The notes under the pieces were generated by a model that was not told the DNA's origin, made no database searches, and saw only the letters and a program-made list of their open reading frames with translations. Shown here in pieces: positions 1-8,457 of a DNA stretch of 8,547 nucleotides. Position numbers and translations under genes: made by a program. Source of the DNA: Hyphomicrobiales bacterium (GTDB taxonomy: Bacteria > Pseudomonadota > Alphaproteobacteria > Rhizobiales > Aestuariivirgaceae); NCBI GenBank assembly GCA_012032065.1, contig JAAURV010000119.1, forward strand, positions 1 to 8,547, read 5' to 3'. Positions within the stretch are counted from its first letter, which is position 1. The number at the start of each line of letters is the position of its first letter.

Positions 1-1
1 C

Positions 2-649
<648 letters not shown>

Positions 650-666
650 TCAGTGGTTGCGGACGC

Positions 667-695
667 TATGTAGCAACCCCGATGAGCATTGTGAA
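667..695 (-). promoter_or_regulatory. Candidate promoter for tRNA-fMet
   Basis: On the minus strand, TTCACA (690-695) and TACATA (667-672) are separated by exactly 17 nt and end 17 nt before the tRNA 5' end. The -35 box matches TTGACA at five of six positions; the -10 box is weaker. Spacing and position support a sigma-70 type promoter, but this is by eye only. Confidence 0.4.
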
Positions 696-797
696 CCCCC
701 TGACTGTAACTATTTTGACCATTTGGAAAGGGGCTGCGCTGGCTTGATTGTGACAGGCGAAGTGCGGATGCTGCGGGCAGAATAGTCCTGGGTGAGT

Positions 798-1643
798 ATG
801 CGCGAACTGAAGTCACATTTGCCGCCGGGAGTCGCGCTCCGCAAGGTTGTCCTAATGGACCTGACGAGCCTGTCCGCAGAGATTGAACGGGTCAATGATG
901 GCCAGGGCGTGCATGCGGCGAGGCGGAAGATCAAGTTGTTCCGGAGCCTTCTGCGCCTCATGTCGCTTCAGATTGGTAAGCGCGAATTCAGGCTGGCCGA
1001 CGCCGAACTGCGGCAGCTTGCAAGGACCTTCGCCGAGGCCCGCAAGGAGGAAGCCATGGCCGAGGTCTGCTCAAAGCTCGTGGCGGCGGGCCATGTCCGG
1101 CGGGAAGACATTGAGCGCCTGTTGCCGAAGGGAGCGCAAAGGAAGGCGCCAACGTCCAGAACCTTGGCTGGAGCACAGGCAATCCTCGTCGCGATCCGCC
1201 GCCGCGTGCTCTCCTGGCGGCTGCCGAAGGCCGACACCTCGCTCTATGCGGAGGCGGCAGGTGAGACATACCGGAGAGCAAAGCGCAGGCTTCGCATCGC
1301 GTTGCGTTCGGGGGTGGTGGGCGATCTCCACCAAGCGCGCAAGTCCGTCATTCATCACCTTCACCATATTCAGATGCATTCCGGCCTGGCATCCAAGGAG
1401 GTGTGCTCGCGCGTTAAGCACCTCACCAAACTGCGAGTGGCGCTCGGAGACCTCAACGATCTGAGCGAACTTGCCAACCTGCCCGGCATTGATGGAGCCG
1501 GCGCCGAGCTCCGGCCGGGAATGGAAACCATGAGGAAAGAGTTGCTCCGGGAAGCCCGAAGCCTTTCGGAATCGCTTTTTGCGGAAAGCACGGACGCATT
1601 CCGCAAACCCATTGCGGCCATGTGGCGGTCTTGGCGGAAGTAG
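798..1643 (+). CDS. CHAD-domain protein
   Basis: CHAD domains are all-helical proteins rich in conserved His, Arg and Lys that bind inorganic polyphosphate. Both halves of the domain are recognisable: the first core VHAARRKIKLFRSLLRL (about residues 38-54 from the ATG) and the second core LHQARKSVIHHLHHI (about 177-191), followed by a VKHLTKLRVALGDLNDL helix. About 281 residues is a usual length for a stand-alone CHAD protein. No signal peptide or membrane segment is seen, so it is probably cytosolic. The start is uncertain: GTG 792 and ATG 798 lack a clear ribosome site, while ATG 855 has AAGG eight bases upstream. I chose 798 because the N-terminal pattern ELKxxxPPGxALRxV looks like the start of the family fold. 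It is the first of three co-directional genes and is 40 bp from the transporter. Its partner and cellular role are not evident. Confidence 0.85.
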   Translation: MRELKSHLPPGVALRKVVLMDLTSLSAEIERVNDGQGVHAARRKIKLFRSLLRLMSLQIGKREFRLADAELRQLARTFAEARKEEAMAEVCSKLVAAGHVRREDIERLLPKGAQRKAPTSRTLAGAQAILVAIRRRVLSWRLPKADTSLYAEAAGETYRRAKRRLRIALRSGVVGDLHQARKSVIHHLHHIQMHSGLASKEVCSRVKHLTKLRVALGDLNDLSELANLPGIDGAGAELRPGMETMRKELLREARSLSESLFAESTDAFRKPIAAMWRSWRK

Positions 1644-1683
1644 TCCGCCGACATTGGCTTTCCGGCCGGGTCAAGGCTAATGA

Positions 1684-2854
1684 GTGGCCTCCATGCCTTC
1701 CTCCTCCCCTTCGCCGCGCGCTTCGCTGACCCTTGTGTTCATGGCCTTTGGAGCATTCGTGGGGTGCTGGGCCGGTTCCATCCCGACAGTGGCCCGCGCT
1801 GCCTTGGCAGGCAATCTGGAACTTGGAATTGGACTCTCGGTTTCGACCCTCGCCGGCGTGTCGATCATGGGCCTCGGCGGCAAAATGGCACGTGTGCTTA
1901 CAGGCAGGACCCTGATTGCATCGGCGCTCGTGCTTTCAGCATTTTCCACGGCTTTGCTTCTGCTGAGCGGCTCACCTTGGGTGCTTCTCCTCAACATGAT
2001 TCTGTTCGGCGCATGTCTTGGCCTTCTCGACATTTCGATGAATGCCGAAGCTGGTGCCATCGAACGCGAGTTGAAGCGCCCAGTATTCACCTCGTTTCAC
2101 GGCGCGCTGTCGGCCGCCATGCCGCTCTTCGCCATCCTTTCGAGCGCGATGTCGGTCCGCTACGGGCTCGCCTACACGGTGATAGCGTGTCTGGCCATCT
2201 CGGCGCCAGCCATCGCGGCAGCGCTGATCGGCTTGCCTAGCCGCCCGCCGGCACCGGCCCGCGGTGGCGCGGCATTCCGGTTCCGGCCATAGCCTGACGC
2301 TGACGCTTCTAGGCCTTGCCGCAGGCGCCTCGATGGTCGTCGAGACGTCGGCGATTTTCTGGTCGGCAAAGCTGTTGGACGAGATGGCGCCGTCGCTCGC
2401 GACTTATGCCGGACTTGGCGTCGCCTTCTTTGCGGCTTGCACGGCCGCCGTCAGGCTTCCCGGAGATCTGCTGCGCGCGCGCTTTAACGAGCTTCCGTTG
2501 ATGCTGGTCTCGCTGGCCATTGCCGCGGGGGGTTGCATCGTGCTTGGCCAATCGAACTCATTTGCCTTGAGCGTCGCCGCTTTCGCGAGCATCGGCTTCG
2601 GAACGGCGATTATTTGCCCCAGCATCTTTGCCATCGCGGCGCGGATGACGCCTGAAAACAGTGCCGGCGGCATCGGCAAGGTGGCCTTGGTTACGGGACT
2701 GCCGCGCATTGCCGCACCCTGGGTCTTCGGCTTGGTGGCGGAGGGATCGGGCATCGCCGCCGCATTCGGGCTTTGCGCCGCCATTCTCGCCGTGGCATTT
2801 GCACTCCTCGTCGTGCTGCGCGCCCAAGGCCAAAGACAGGCACCGGCCGCGTAG
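1684..2854 (+). pseudogene. MFS transporter (YbjJ-like), frameshifted in the centre
   Basis: Two overlapping frames together make one major facilitator protein of about 389 residues with 12 hydrophobic segments. The first half (1684-2292) carries the subfamily pattern GLLDISMNAEAGAIE followed by FTSFHGALSA, as in YbjJ-like and sugar-transporter-like MFS proteins. The second half is readable from about 2264 to 2854 in the +1 frame, beginning SGHSLTLTLLGLAAGASM and holding TM7-12. The switch must lie between about 2241 and 2290, in the loop between TM6 and TM7; one extra base there explains it. The first frame otherwise ends in a non-family tail AAFRFRP. A GTG at 2264 could start the second half but has no ribosome-binding site. 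GTG 1684 is preceded by AAGG; ATG 1693 is the alternative start. The substrate is unknown. It is either a genuine pseudogene or a sequencing indel; five similar indels nearby favour caution. Confidence 0.75.
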
Positions 2855-2892
2855 CCCGGTTGATTGACCGTTTGAAACTGGAGACAGCGGAC

Positions 2893-3306
2893 ATGAAGGC
2901 GCGCGTGAAATGGGTCGAGGCCCGGACTTTCGTAGGCGAGTCCGGATCGGGCCACTCGGTGATCATGGATGGCGCGCCGGAAGCCGGCGGCCGGAACCTC
3001 GGCATCAGGCCGATGGAGATGGTGCTGTTGGGGTTGGGCGGATGCACCGCTTTCGATGTGGTGATGATTTTGGAGAAAGGCCGGGAGAAGGTGACGAGCT
3101 GCGTGGTCGAGCTCGATGGCGAGCGCGCAACGGAAGATCCGAAGGTCTTCACACATGTGAAAATGATCTACCGCCTCAAGGGCGACAATCTGAAGCCGGC
3201 GGCGGTGGAGCGCGCGGTCAAGCTGTCGATGGAGAAGTACTGCTCCGCCACCGCGATGTTCGCCAAGACGGCCACGATCGAGCACGAGTGGGTGATCGAG
3301 GCGTAA
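2893..3306 (+). CDS. OsmC/YhfA family peroxidase-like protein
   Basis: OsmC-family proteins are cytosolic thiol peroxidases that reduce organic hydroperoxides through a pair of cysteines. Both are present: Cys51 in GLGGCTAFDVVMIL and Cys117 in MEKYCSATAMF. The pattern GxRPMEMVLLGLGGCT with a following DVVxIL and a C-terminal HEW is closer to the YhfA-like branch than to classical OsmC. At 137 residues the length is normal. The start is ATG 2893, which has GGAG nine bases upstream; the frame is open further upstream, but that part overlaps the transporter and is not family sequence. It lies 38 bp after the MFS gene and is probably co-transcribed with it. Its stop (3304-3306) lies one base from the stop of the convergent lipase gene. 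The gene appears intact. Confidence 0.9.
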   Translation: MKARVKWVEARTFVGESGSGHSVIMDGAPEAGGRNLGIRPMEMVLLGLGGCTAFDVVMILEKGREKVTSCVVELDGERATEDPKVFTHVKMIYRLKGDNLKPAAVERAVKLSMEKYCSATAMFAKTATIEHEWVIEA

Positions 3307-3307
3307 C

Positions 3308-5158
3308 TCAAATCACCAGGAAATCCGCCGCCGTCAGCACGGGAACGGATGTAAGCGTTGCGATTCGTAAGCCGGCAGCGCGCCCGATCCATCGGCGTCG
3401 TAGAGCAGCACGCCGTTCACCGTATTGTAGACGAAGCGATGCGCGGCGGCAGTCGCGATGCCGCCGAAGGCCAGCGCGGTTGCAGCGAGCGGACCAACGG
3501 GGCCGAGCGCGGTGTAGATCGCATTGTCAAAAGCGAGCGTGTCGTCGGCGGGCGCGAAATCCACGATGACGTCTCCGGTGGCGCCATTCGCAAGCGTGTC
3601 GAACACGAACATATCGCGCCCCGCTTCACCATGAAGCCGGTCACCCGTCGCGCCGCCGATCAGAATATCGTCGCCCGGACCGCCCGCGAGGAAATCGGCA
3701 TCGGCTCCGCCCGAAAGCAGATCGTTGCCGGCATGCCCCCACAGGCGGTCGCGGCCGCCGAGGCCGAAGATCGCGTCGTTGCCGGCGAAGGCGTTGATGA
3801 CATCGTTGCCGCGCCCGCCGAAGATCAACTCATTCGATGTCCAAAGCCCGTTGAAGGCCGCGGACACTCCGTTGTTGGCTTCGATCAGAACACGGTCCGT
3901 GCCGTTGAGGATGATTGTGCCGCCCTGCCCCGCGGCATCGCCCGCGAGAAAACCGGCATAGGACACCAGCACCTTCGTGCCTTCGGGCGCGTGACTATAG
4001 CCGCGCCCGAGATCGGCGGAGATGTAAACGCCGTTGTCGGTGATGAGGCCTGCGGTGTTTGGAACGGTATTGTTGTCGAGCGCCTCGCGCGCCGCGTGTT
4101 CGATCGCGAGCTGCAGGATGCCGGTGTTGATCTCGCGATCCGCCACTGCACTTCCATTGGGGCCGCCATTGGCAATGTCGTGCAGATCGCCCATCATCGC
4201 GGAGAGTACGGTCGCCTGGCCCGAGGGCGTTTTCAAGTGATCGAATACCATGGCGTCGAGCGCGTCGTAAGTCATGCGCCAGGGGACGATGCCGTCGCTG
4301 TCGCGCGCGAGATGGTCATTGGTGAGTTGAAGCACGAGGCGCGGAAGCGCCGCCGTGAGATTTGCCATATCGGAAGCGAAAAGCAGCGGCAGCGCGGTGA
4401 AGCCGAGCGAATGAAGCTGGGCCGCGAAGTCGACGGAGAAAGGCGTGCCTGCCGTGTTGACCGGAACCAGCGAGGACCAGATATCGCCGGTGTTTCCAGC
4501 CCAGCGGCCGAACTGGCTGTCGTTTTCGTAGATCTGCGCCGCGAGGCCGGGCAGAAGTACGGTGTCGGCGCCGACGAAACCGGTAGCGGGGGGTTGCGCG
4601 GTCGTTGTAGTGAGCGATGTCACCGAACACGGTGTAGTTCTGCACGCCCGCATAATTCGAAAGCTCCGCGCGCGTGATCGCGGTGTTGAACGTTGCCGCC
4701 GCGATTTCCCACAATGTGATGCCGAGGAACTTCTCCTTGTGGCCGTTCATGCTTTCGAGCGCGGCGTCCACCATTTCGATCGCGGCAAAGGACGTTGCCT
4801 GCAGATTATTGCGCACCGCCATGGCCGCCGCGAGACCGCCACCCAGCGAGTGTCCGGTAAACGAGAATGTTGCGCCGGGGTTTGCGGCTTTTACGGAGTC
4901 GAAAAATCGCTGGGCGTCGCCGATCTGCTCGAAGGGGCCGTTCTCGTAGGCGCGCAGGATATCGATGGCGTCGGTGGGCTCGGCGTCGTTCCAGCCGCGG
5001 AAGGTGACGACGATTTCGCCGCCCTTGCGATATGCCGCGGCGAAGAACCCGCTGCCGCCGTCGTCGCGTTGCGCGACCCGCGTCCAGCCCGGCGGAAGCC
5101 GGCTCGCGTCCTCATAGAGGTCGAGCGACAGCATGATCTTCTCTGCGAGTGTTGCCAT
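3308..5158 (-). pseudogene. Secreted class-3 lipase with RTX calcium-binding repeats, two indels
   Basis: Read with two single-base corrections, this is one protein of about 616 residues. The N-terminal half is an alpha/beta-hydrolase lipase with nucleophile motif FTGHSLGGG (Ser104) after VVTFRGWND. The C-terminal half has tandem GGxGxD nonapeptides (GGRGNDVI, LGGRDRLW, AGNDLLSGG, GGPGDDIL), then the DMFVFDT module and a final LTAADFLVI. These are typical of proteins exported by type I secretion, in which repeats fold on binding calcium outside the cell. The first indel is in a run of six C (4588-4593, plus strand G): removing one C joins AHYNDRAT to PATGFVGADTVLLPG. The second is at 3363/3364: adding one base turns the false tail RLHPFPC into ATLTSVPVLTAADFLVI, with stop at 3308-3310. 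No secretion genes are in the window. ATG 5158 lacks a clear ribosome site; ATG 5134, preceded by GAGAAG, is an alternative. Confidence 0.82.
3616..3822 (-). repeat. RTX nonapeptide repeat block within the lipase gene
   Basis: About seven degenerate 9-residue repeats of the form GGxGxDxUx are encoded here, including GGRGNDVIN, FAGNDAIFG, LGGRDRLWG, HAGNDLLSG and GGPGDDILI. They form the calcium-binding parallel beta-roll of RTX proteins. The repeats are conserved as protein and only loosely as DNA. Confidence 0.85.
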
Positions 5159-5239
5159 GGCAAGTGCCCAACCCGGTTTCTATCGGGGGAGTTACACCCG
5201 CATTTCAGGGCCATTTTGCGGCAGCAGAGCTGTGGGAGC

Positions 5240-5267
5240 TTCGCACGCGGAAAGCATTTGCTATATG
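5240..5267 (+). promoter_or_regulatory. Candidate promoter for the DUF4126 gene
   Basis: TTCGCA (5240-5245) and TATATG (5262-5267, within GCTATATG) are 16 bp apart and 26 bp upstream of the DUF4126 start codon. The CTATAT core resembles the alphaproteobacterial -10 element. They lie in the 135-bp gap between the divergent lipase and DUF4126 genes. Seen by eye only. Confidence 0.35.
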
Positions 5268-5293
5268 AAGCGCCGGAGACAATCAGGTGAGCC

Positions 5294-5873
5294 ATGGAAA
5301 ATCTCGCTGAAGCCGCAGTTCCCATCGCTCTCGGCCTGGCACTGGCTGCCGCCACGGGGTTTCGGGTGTTCATTCCGATGCTCGTTGCGGGCCTTGCGGC
5401 GCGGGGTGGGTATTTGCCGCTGGCGGACAGCCTCGACTGGATTGCCACAACGCCCGCGCTGATCATGCTGGCAGTGGCGGCGATCACCGAGATTGCCGCG
5501 TATTATGTGCCTGTGCTCGACAACCTCCTGGACGGCGTTGCCGGGCCGGTGGCGGTGGGCGCGGGCATTGCGGTTTCCTACGCAGTGATGGGCGATCTGC
5601 CGCCGATGATGAAGTGGTCGCTCGCCATCATCGCGGGCGGGAGGCGCTGCCGCAGCCACGCAAGGAGCGACAACGCTGCTTCGTGGCGCATCGACAGTGC
5701 TGACCGGCGGTATCGGCAACAGCGTACTGGCGACGGGAGAGATCATTGGCGCGATCCTGCTTTCGGTGCTGGCGATCATGCTGCCTTACCTCGCACTTGT
5801 CGCGGCGATCATCTTCATCGCCATCGCCTGGCGCATGATCATTAAGGCGAGGCGGCGGAAGGCGATTCCCTGA
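5294..5873 (+). pseudogene. DUF4126 membrane protein, one frameshift
   Basis: The first part (to about 5640) reads MENLAEAAVPIALGLALAAATGFRVFIPMLVAGLAARGG, a typical DUF4126 start, with hydrophobic segments through YAVMGDLPPMMKWSLAIIAGG. The original frame then degenerates into arginine- and histidine-rich sequence. Dropping one G from the GGG at 5639-5641 gives the expected continuation, including ATQGATTLLRGASTVLTGG, then GNSVLATGEIIGAILLSVL and a last membrane helix ending in RRRKAIP, with stop TGA at 5871-5873. The corrected protein has about 192 residues, normal for the family, with roughly five hydrophobic segments in the inner membrane. The function is unknown. ATG 5294 has AGGTGA six bases upstream from its AGG. 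The corrected 3' end overlaps the convergent P450 gene by 32 bp. It is either a recent pseudogene or a sequencing error. Confidence 0.8.
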
Positions 5874-7269
5874 CATTTCGAAAGATCACGGTCATTGGCA
5901 ATCCGCCGTCAGGCTGTGTCGTGAGTTTCTGCACCGGCCACGGCTTGCACGCGGGCGTGCAATGGAAGCGGAAACGATGCAGCAATAGGGCGAGTGCTAT
6001 TACCGCTTCCTGAAGCGCGAAGGATGCGCCGATGCACACGCGCGGGCCGACACCGAAGGGCAGATACTGAAAGCGGTCGATGTTCTCGCGATTCTCCGGC
6101 CAGAAACGCGACGGAATGAACGCCGTGGGCCGGTCCCACAGCTTGCGGTGCCGGTGCAGCGTCCAGGGCATCATCAGAATGGTTGTGCCAGCCTTGATCT
6201 CCAGGTCTTCGTAACGGTCGTCCTCAATGGCGGCGCGGTTGATGGACGGGGCCGGCGGATAAAGCCGCATGGCTTCCTCGAAAGCCGCGCGGGTTTTCGG
6301 CAATCGATCAAGCCAAAGATGCGGCGCGGGGATTTCGCTCGCGAAGAATGCGTCGATCTCGTTCTCCAAATCGCGGAGATCGGATGGTGAATTTGCGAGA
6401 CAGTAAATCGCCCAGCCAAGCGCCCGCGCCGTGGTCTCGTGACCGGCTCCGATAAAGGTGATGATGTTGTCGTTGATCTCCTCGCGCGTCAGCCCATCGG
6501 CGCGCTCCTGACGCAGGAGCAGCGTCAGGAAATCGTCCGGGACATCGGCGCCCTTCGTCATCTTCCCTTTTCGCTTGGCGATCGTATCGTCGACGATGCC
6601 ACGAAACAGCTTCATCACTTTGGCGCCCTTGATGCGCGTGAGACGCGGCACCCAAGGCGGCGCCTTGATGAGATCGAACGGATCGACGCGGCCCATGGTG
6701 TGGAGCAGATTTTCGACATCGCTGGCGAAGTCGCCGGACGCCGTGACGATCTCGCCCGAGAACAGCGTCTGCGACAGGATATCGAAGGTGAGCTCGGTCA
6801 TGTCTCTTGCAATGTCGCGCGTGGCGCCAGTGCGGGCCGCTTCGCCATAGTGCGTGGCATAAGCTTCGGTGCACGCCAGCATCGTTTCGGCGAAGCCAAA
6901 CACCTGGCGCGGCGTGAACACCGGCGCCATCGCCTTTCGCGATCGCCGCCACACTTCGCCTTCCGCGGTGAGCAGCCCGTCGCGAAGGATGGGCCGCAGA
7001 ATGAGCTGCCGGATGACGCCCATCTTGTAGTTCGCCGCATTCTCGACCAACACATGGCGGATGAGGCCCGGATCGTTGACGATGAGCGAGCGCTCGTTCA
7101 GGAACTTGGTGCCGATCCACCTGTCCTCGTAGGAAGGCTCGCCCCAGAGCTCCAGCGGATTGCGCATGATGGTGCGCACCACTTCGAAGAAGCCCGGAAT
7201 GTTCGCGCGCCTGCGGGGAATGGGCGCGGGCGGAACGAAGGGCTCTGCGATCGGGTTGAAGACGTTCAT
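5842..7269 (-). CDS. Cytochrome P450
   Basis: A complete soluble bacterial P450 of 475 residues, a haem-thiolate monooxygenase that inserts one oxygen atom from O2 into an organic substrate. All hallmark motifs are visible: C-helix WRRSR (W107 to R111), I-helix oxygen-activation motif AGHETT (275-280), K-helix ExxR (E332 to R335), and the haem-binding loop FGVGPRVCIG with axial ligand Cys412. There is no N-terminal membrane anchor. It needs an external electron source; no ferredoxin or reductase gene is in the window. ATG 7269 has no strong ribosome site. The gene follows the PhyH-like gene on the same strand after 74 bp, so the two could be co-transcribed. Its 3' end overlaps the convergent DUF4126 gene. 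Substrate and CYP family cannot be assigned from the sequence alone. It is the longest intact gene in the window. Confidence 0.95.
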   Translation of the reverse strand: MNVFNPIAEPFVPPAPIPRRRANIPGFFEVVRTIMRNPLELWGEPSYEDRWIGTKFLNERSLIVNDPGLIRHVLVENAANYKMGVIRQLILRPILRDGLLTAEGEVWRRSRKAMAPVFTPRQVFGFAETMLACTEAYATHYGEAARTGATRDIARDMTELTFDILSQTLFSGEIVTASGDFASDVENLLHTMGRVDPFDLIKAPPWVPRLTRIKGAKVMKLFRGIVDDTIAKRKGKMTKGADVPDDFLTLLLRQERADGLTREEINDNIITFIGAGHETTARALGWAIYCLANSPSDLRDLENEIDAFFASEIPAPHLWLDRLPKTRAAFEEAMRLYPPAPSINRAAIEDDRYEDLEIKAGTTILMMPWTLHRHRKLWDRPTAFIPSRFWPENRENIDRFQYLPFGVGPRVCIGASFALQEAVIALALLLHRFRFHCTPACKPWPVQKLTTQPDGGLPMTVIFRNVRESPSAASP

Positions 7270-7343
7270 CGGGTCAATCTAGGCTGTGCGAGTGCAGAAA
7301 TTATGTTTTTCCGCGACTTCCCCGGCGCGCCACTGCCATCTAG

Positions 7344-8137
7344 CTAACGGCAGAACAGCCTGTTTTGAAGCTCGCTCTTGCCATCGAGGAATACCCCAAG
7401 CTGTTGGCCCCAGTCCGGCGCCTGTGCTAGCGGCGCCGTACACTTGGTGAACTGGAACATCGCCACGACGCGCTCCTTTGTATTTCCGCGGCTGCCGTAG
7501 TGCAGGCACCTCGAGCTATCGACGGCGGCAAGAGCGCCTGCCGGACCTTCAAAGCTTTGCCAAGACTGTCGCGGAGCCAATGCCTCGACCTCCTCGTCAG
7601 TGAACCTGCCATGCGTGTCACCTTTTTTGTCGGATACGCGCTTGCCGAGATCCGCGGGCACCAGCGTGAATGGACCATGGTCCGCCGTTATTTCATGGAC
7701 ATTGAGGAATAACTTGAGCTGGCGGTTGTCGGCCTCGTCGAAGTGAAAGAGCTGGCTCGACGTTGCGCTTTTGTTGACGGGCGACCACCAGAGGTTCACC
7801 CCCGAAAGAACCGGCGCTTCGCCAAGATAGCGCGCGGCTAGCCCGGCAATGCGCTCGTCCGTCACCAGATTCATGACCGAGGGATAGGCGAAGAATGCCT
7901 TGTCCTGCATGATAGAGACCAGAAACGAACCTTTTTTCGACTCGGGGTTCCGTTTGATCTCCTGGCGCATCAGCTCCGGAAACGCAGCGGCGAGGTCCGC
8001 CGCTGCGATCTTGGCCTTGTCGGCGAGATCGCCGGAGAAACGCCAGTACCCCACGGCTTCGAGAGCATCGAGAATCTCCTTGCGGGCGCTGGTTTGCGCA
8101 ATGAGGCGCTTGCGCGCCGCCTCGTCCTCCTCGGTGA
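7344..8137 (-). CDS. Phytanoyl-CoA dioxygenase (PhyH)-like protein, N-terminus fused to fRMsr
   Basis: The protein shows the Fe(II)/2-oxoglutarate dioxygenase pattern of the PhyH family. The iron-binding HxD is in SSQLFHFDEAD (His codon 7743-7745, Asp codon 7737-7739). It is followed by KLFLNVHEITADHGPFTLVPADLG, the usual strand and turn of the fold, and a distal His in SRCLHYGSRGNTKERVVAMF (codon 7500-7502) with a downstream Arg that could hold 2-oxoglutarate. The N-terminal part LDALEAVGYWRFSGDL resembles the start of such proteins. No start codon of its own is evident: the frame runs up without a stop into the fRMsr segment, to the last indel at 8137/8138. The protein is therefore either a true fusion or the product of a deletion or assembly join. 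The P450 lies 74 bp downstream on the same strand, and the two may share a pathway. The substrate is unknown; family members in bacteria often modify small lipids or secondary metabolites. Confidence 0.75.
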
Positions 8138-8457
8138 GCGCGCCTTCTGCGGACTGTCGAGTCGAGCACTGCCAGCAACGCGCCGTCTCGCACAATCGGC
8201 ACCACCAGCTCGCTGTTCGAGGCTGCATCGCAGGCGATATGGCCAGGGAAGGCATGGACGTCATCGATCCGCTGTATCTCAAGGCTCACCGCCGCCGCGC
8301 CGCATACCCCCTGGCCGAAGGGGATACGGATGCAGGCCGGGCGTCCCTGGAATGGTCCAAGCACCAGCTCGCCGCCGACATTGCGATAGAAACCAGCCCA
8401 GTTGAGATCGGGTAGCGTTTCCCAGATCAGTGCTGCGGCATTGGCCATGTTGGCGAT
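8085..8457 (-). pseudogene. msrC: Free methionine-(R)-sulfoxide reductase (GAF type), truncated and frameshifted
   Basis: fRMsr is a cytosolic GAF-fold enzyme that reduces free methionine-R-sulfoxide. The segment matches the E. coli YebR/MsrC pattern almost throughout: ALIWETLPDLNWAGFY, ELVLGPFQG, then PACIRIPFGQGVCGAA and FPGHIACDAASNSELVVPI. The three functional cysteines of the family (in PACIRIP, GVCG and HIACDAAS) are all present. The family motif LDIDSPxxxRFTEEDE is spoiled by two single-base losses, at 8160/8161 and 8137/8138; adding one base at each restores it. The first 25 or so residues of the enzyme are missing. In their place the frame runs in from a NifJ fragment at about 8457. 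After the last helix (RKRLIAQ) the frame runs on into the PhyH-like protein with no stop. As sequenced it cannot make a normal enzyme. Confidence 0.8.

Noticed and set aside
754..791. Possible promoter for the CHAD gene (TTGTGA at 748 with AGAATA near 779)
   Set aside because: The spacing is about 24 bp and the -10 match is weak, too poor to report as a feature.
883..1464. Second plus-strand frame of 193 codons inside the CHAD gene
   Set aside because: It is an Arg/Ser/Trp-rich alternative frame of a gene with clear CHAD motifs.
2404..3285. Minus-strand open frame of 293 codons opposite the MFS and OsmC genes
   Set aside because: It has low-complexity His/Ala/Arg composition and spans two well-supported plus-strand genes; shadow.
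3616..3822. Repeats considered as a CRISPR or DNA-level tandem array
   Set aside because: The repeat unit is about 27 nt, degenerate at DNA level and in frame; it encodes RTX nonapeptides, with no separate spacers.
3358..4677. Long plus-strand open frame of 439 codons opposite the RTX lipase
   Set aside because: It is rich in Arg, Glu, His and Ala with no recognisable motif. It is the high-GC antisense shadow of the lipase, whose minus-strand frame has clear GHSLGG and RTX motifs.
7270..7343. Hairpin or terminator between the PhyH-like and P450 genes
   Set aside because: There is an A/T-rich stretch near 7295-7310 but no stable GC stem beside it on either strand.
6439..7347. Plus-strand open frame of 302 codons opposite the P450
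   Set aside because: It has no family motif and lies wholly antisense to a P450 with all hallmark motifs; codon-bias shadow.
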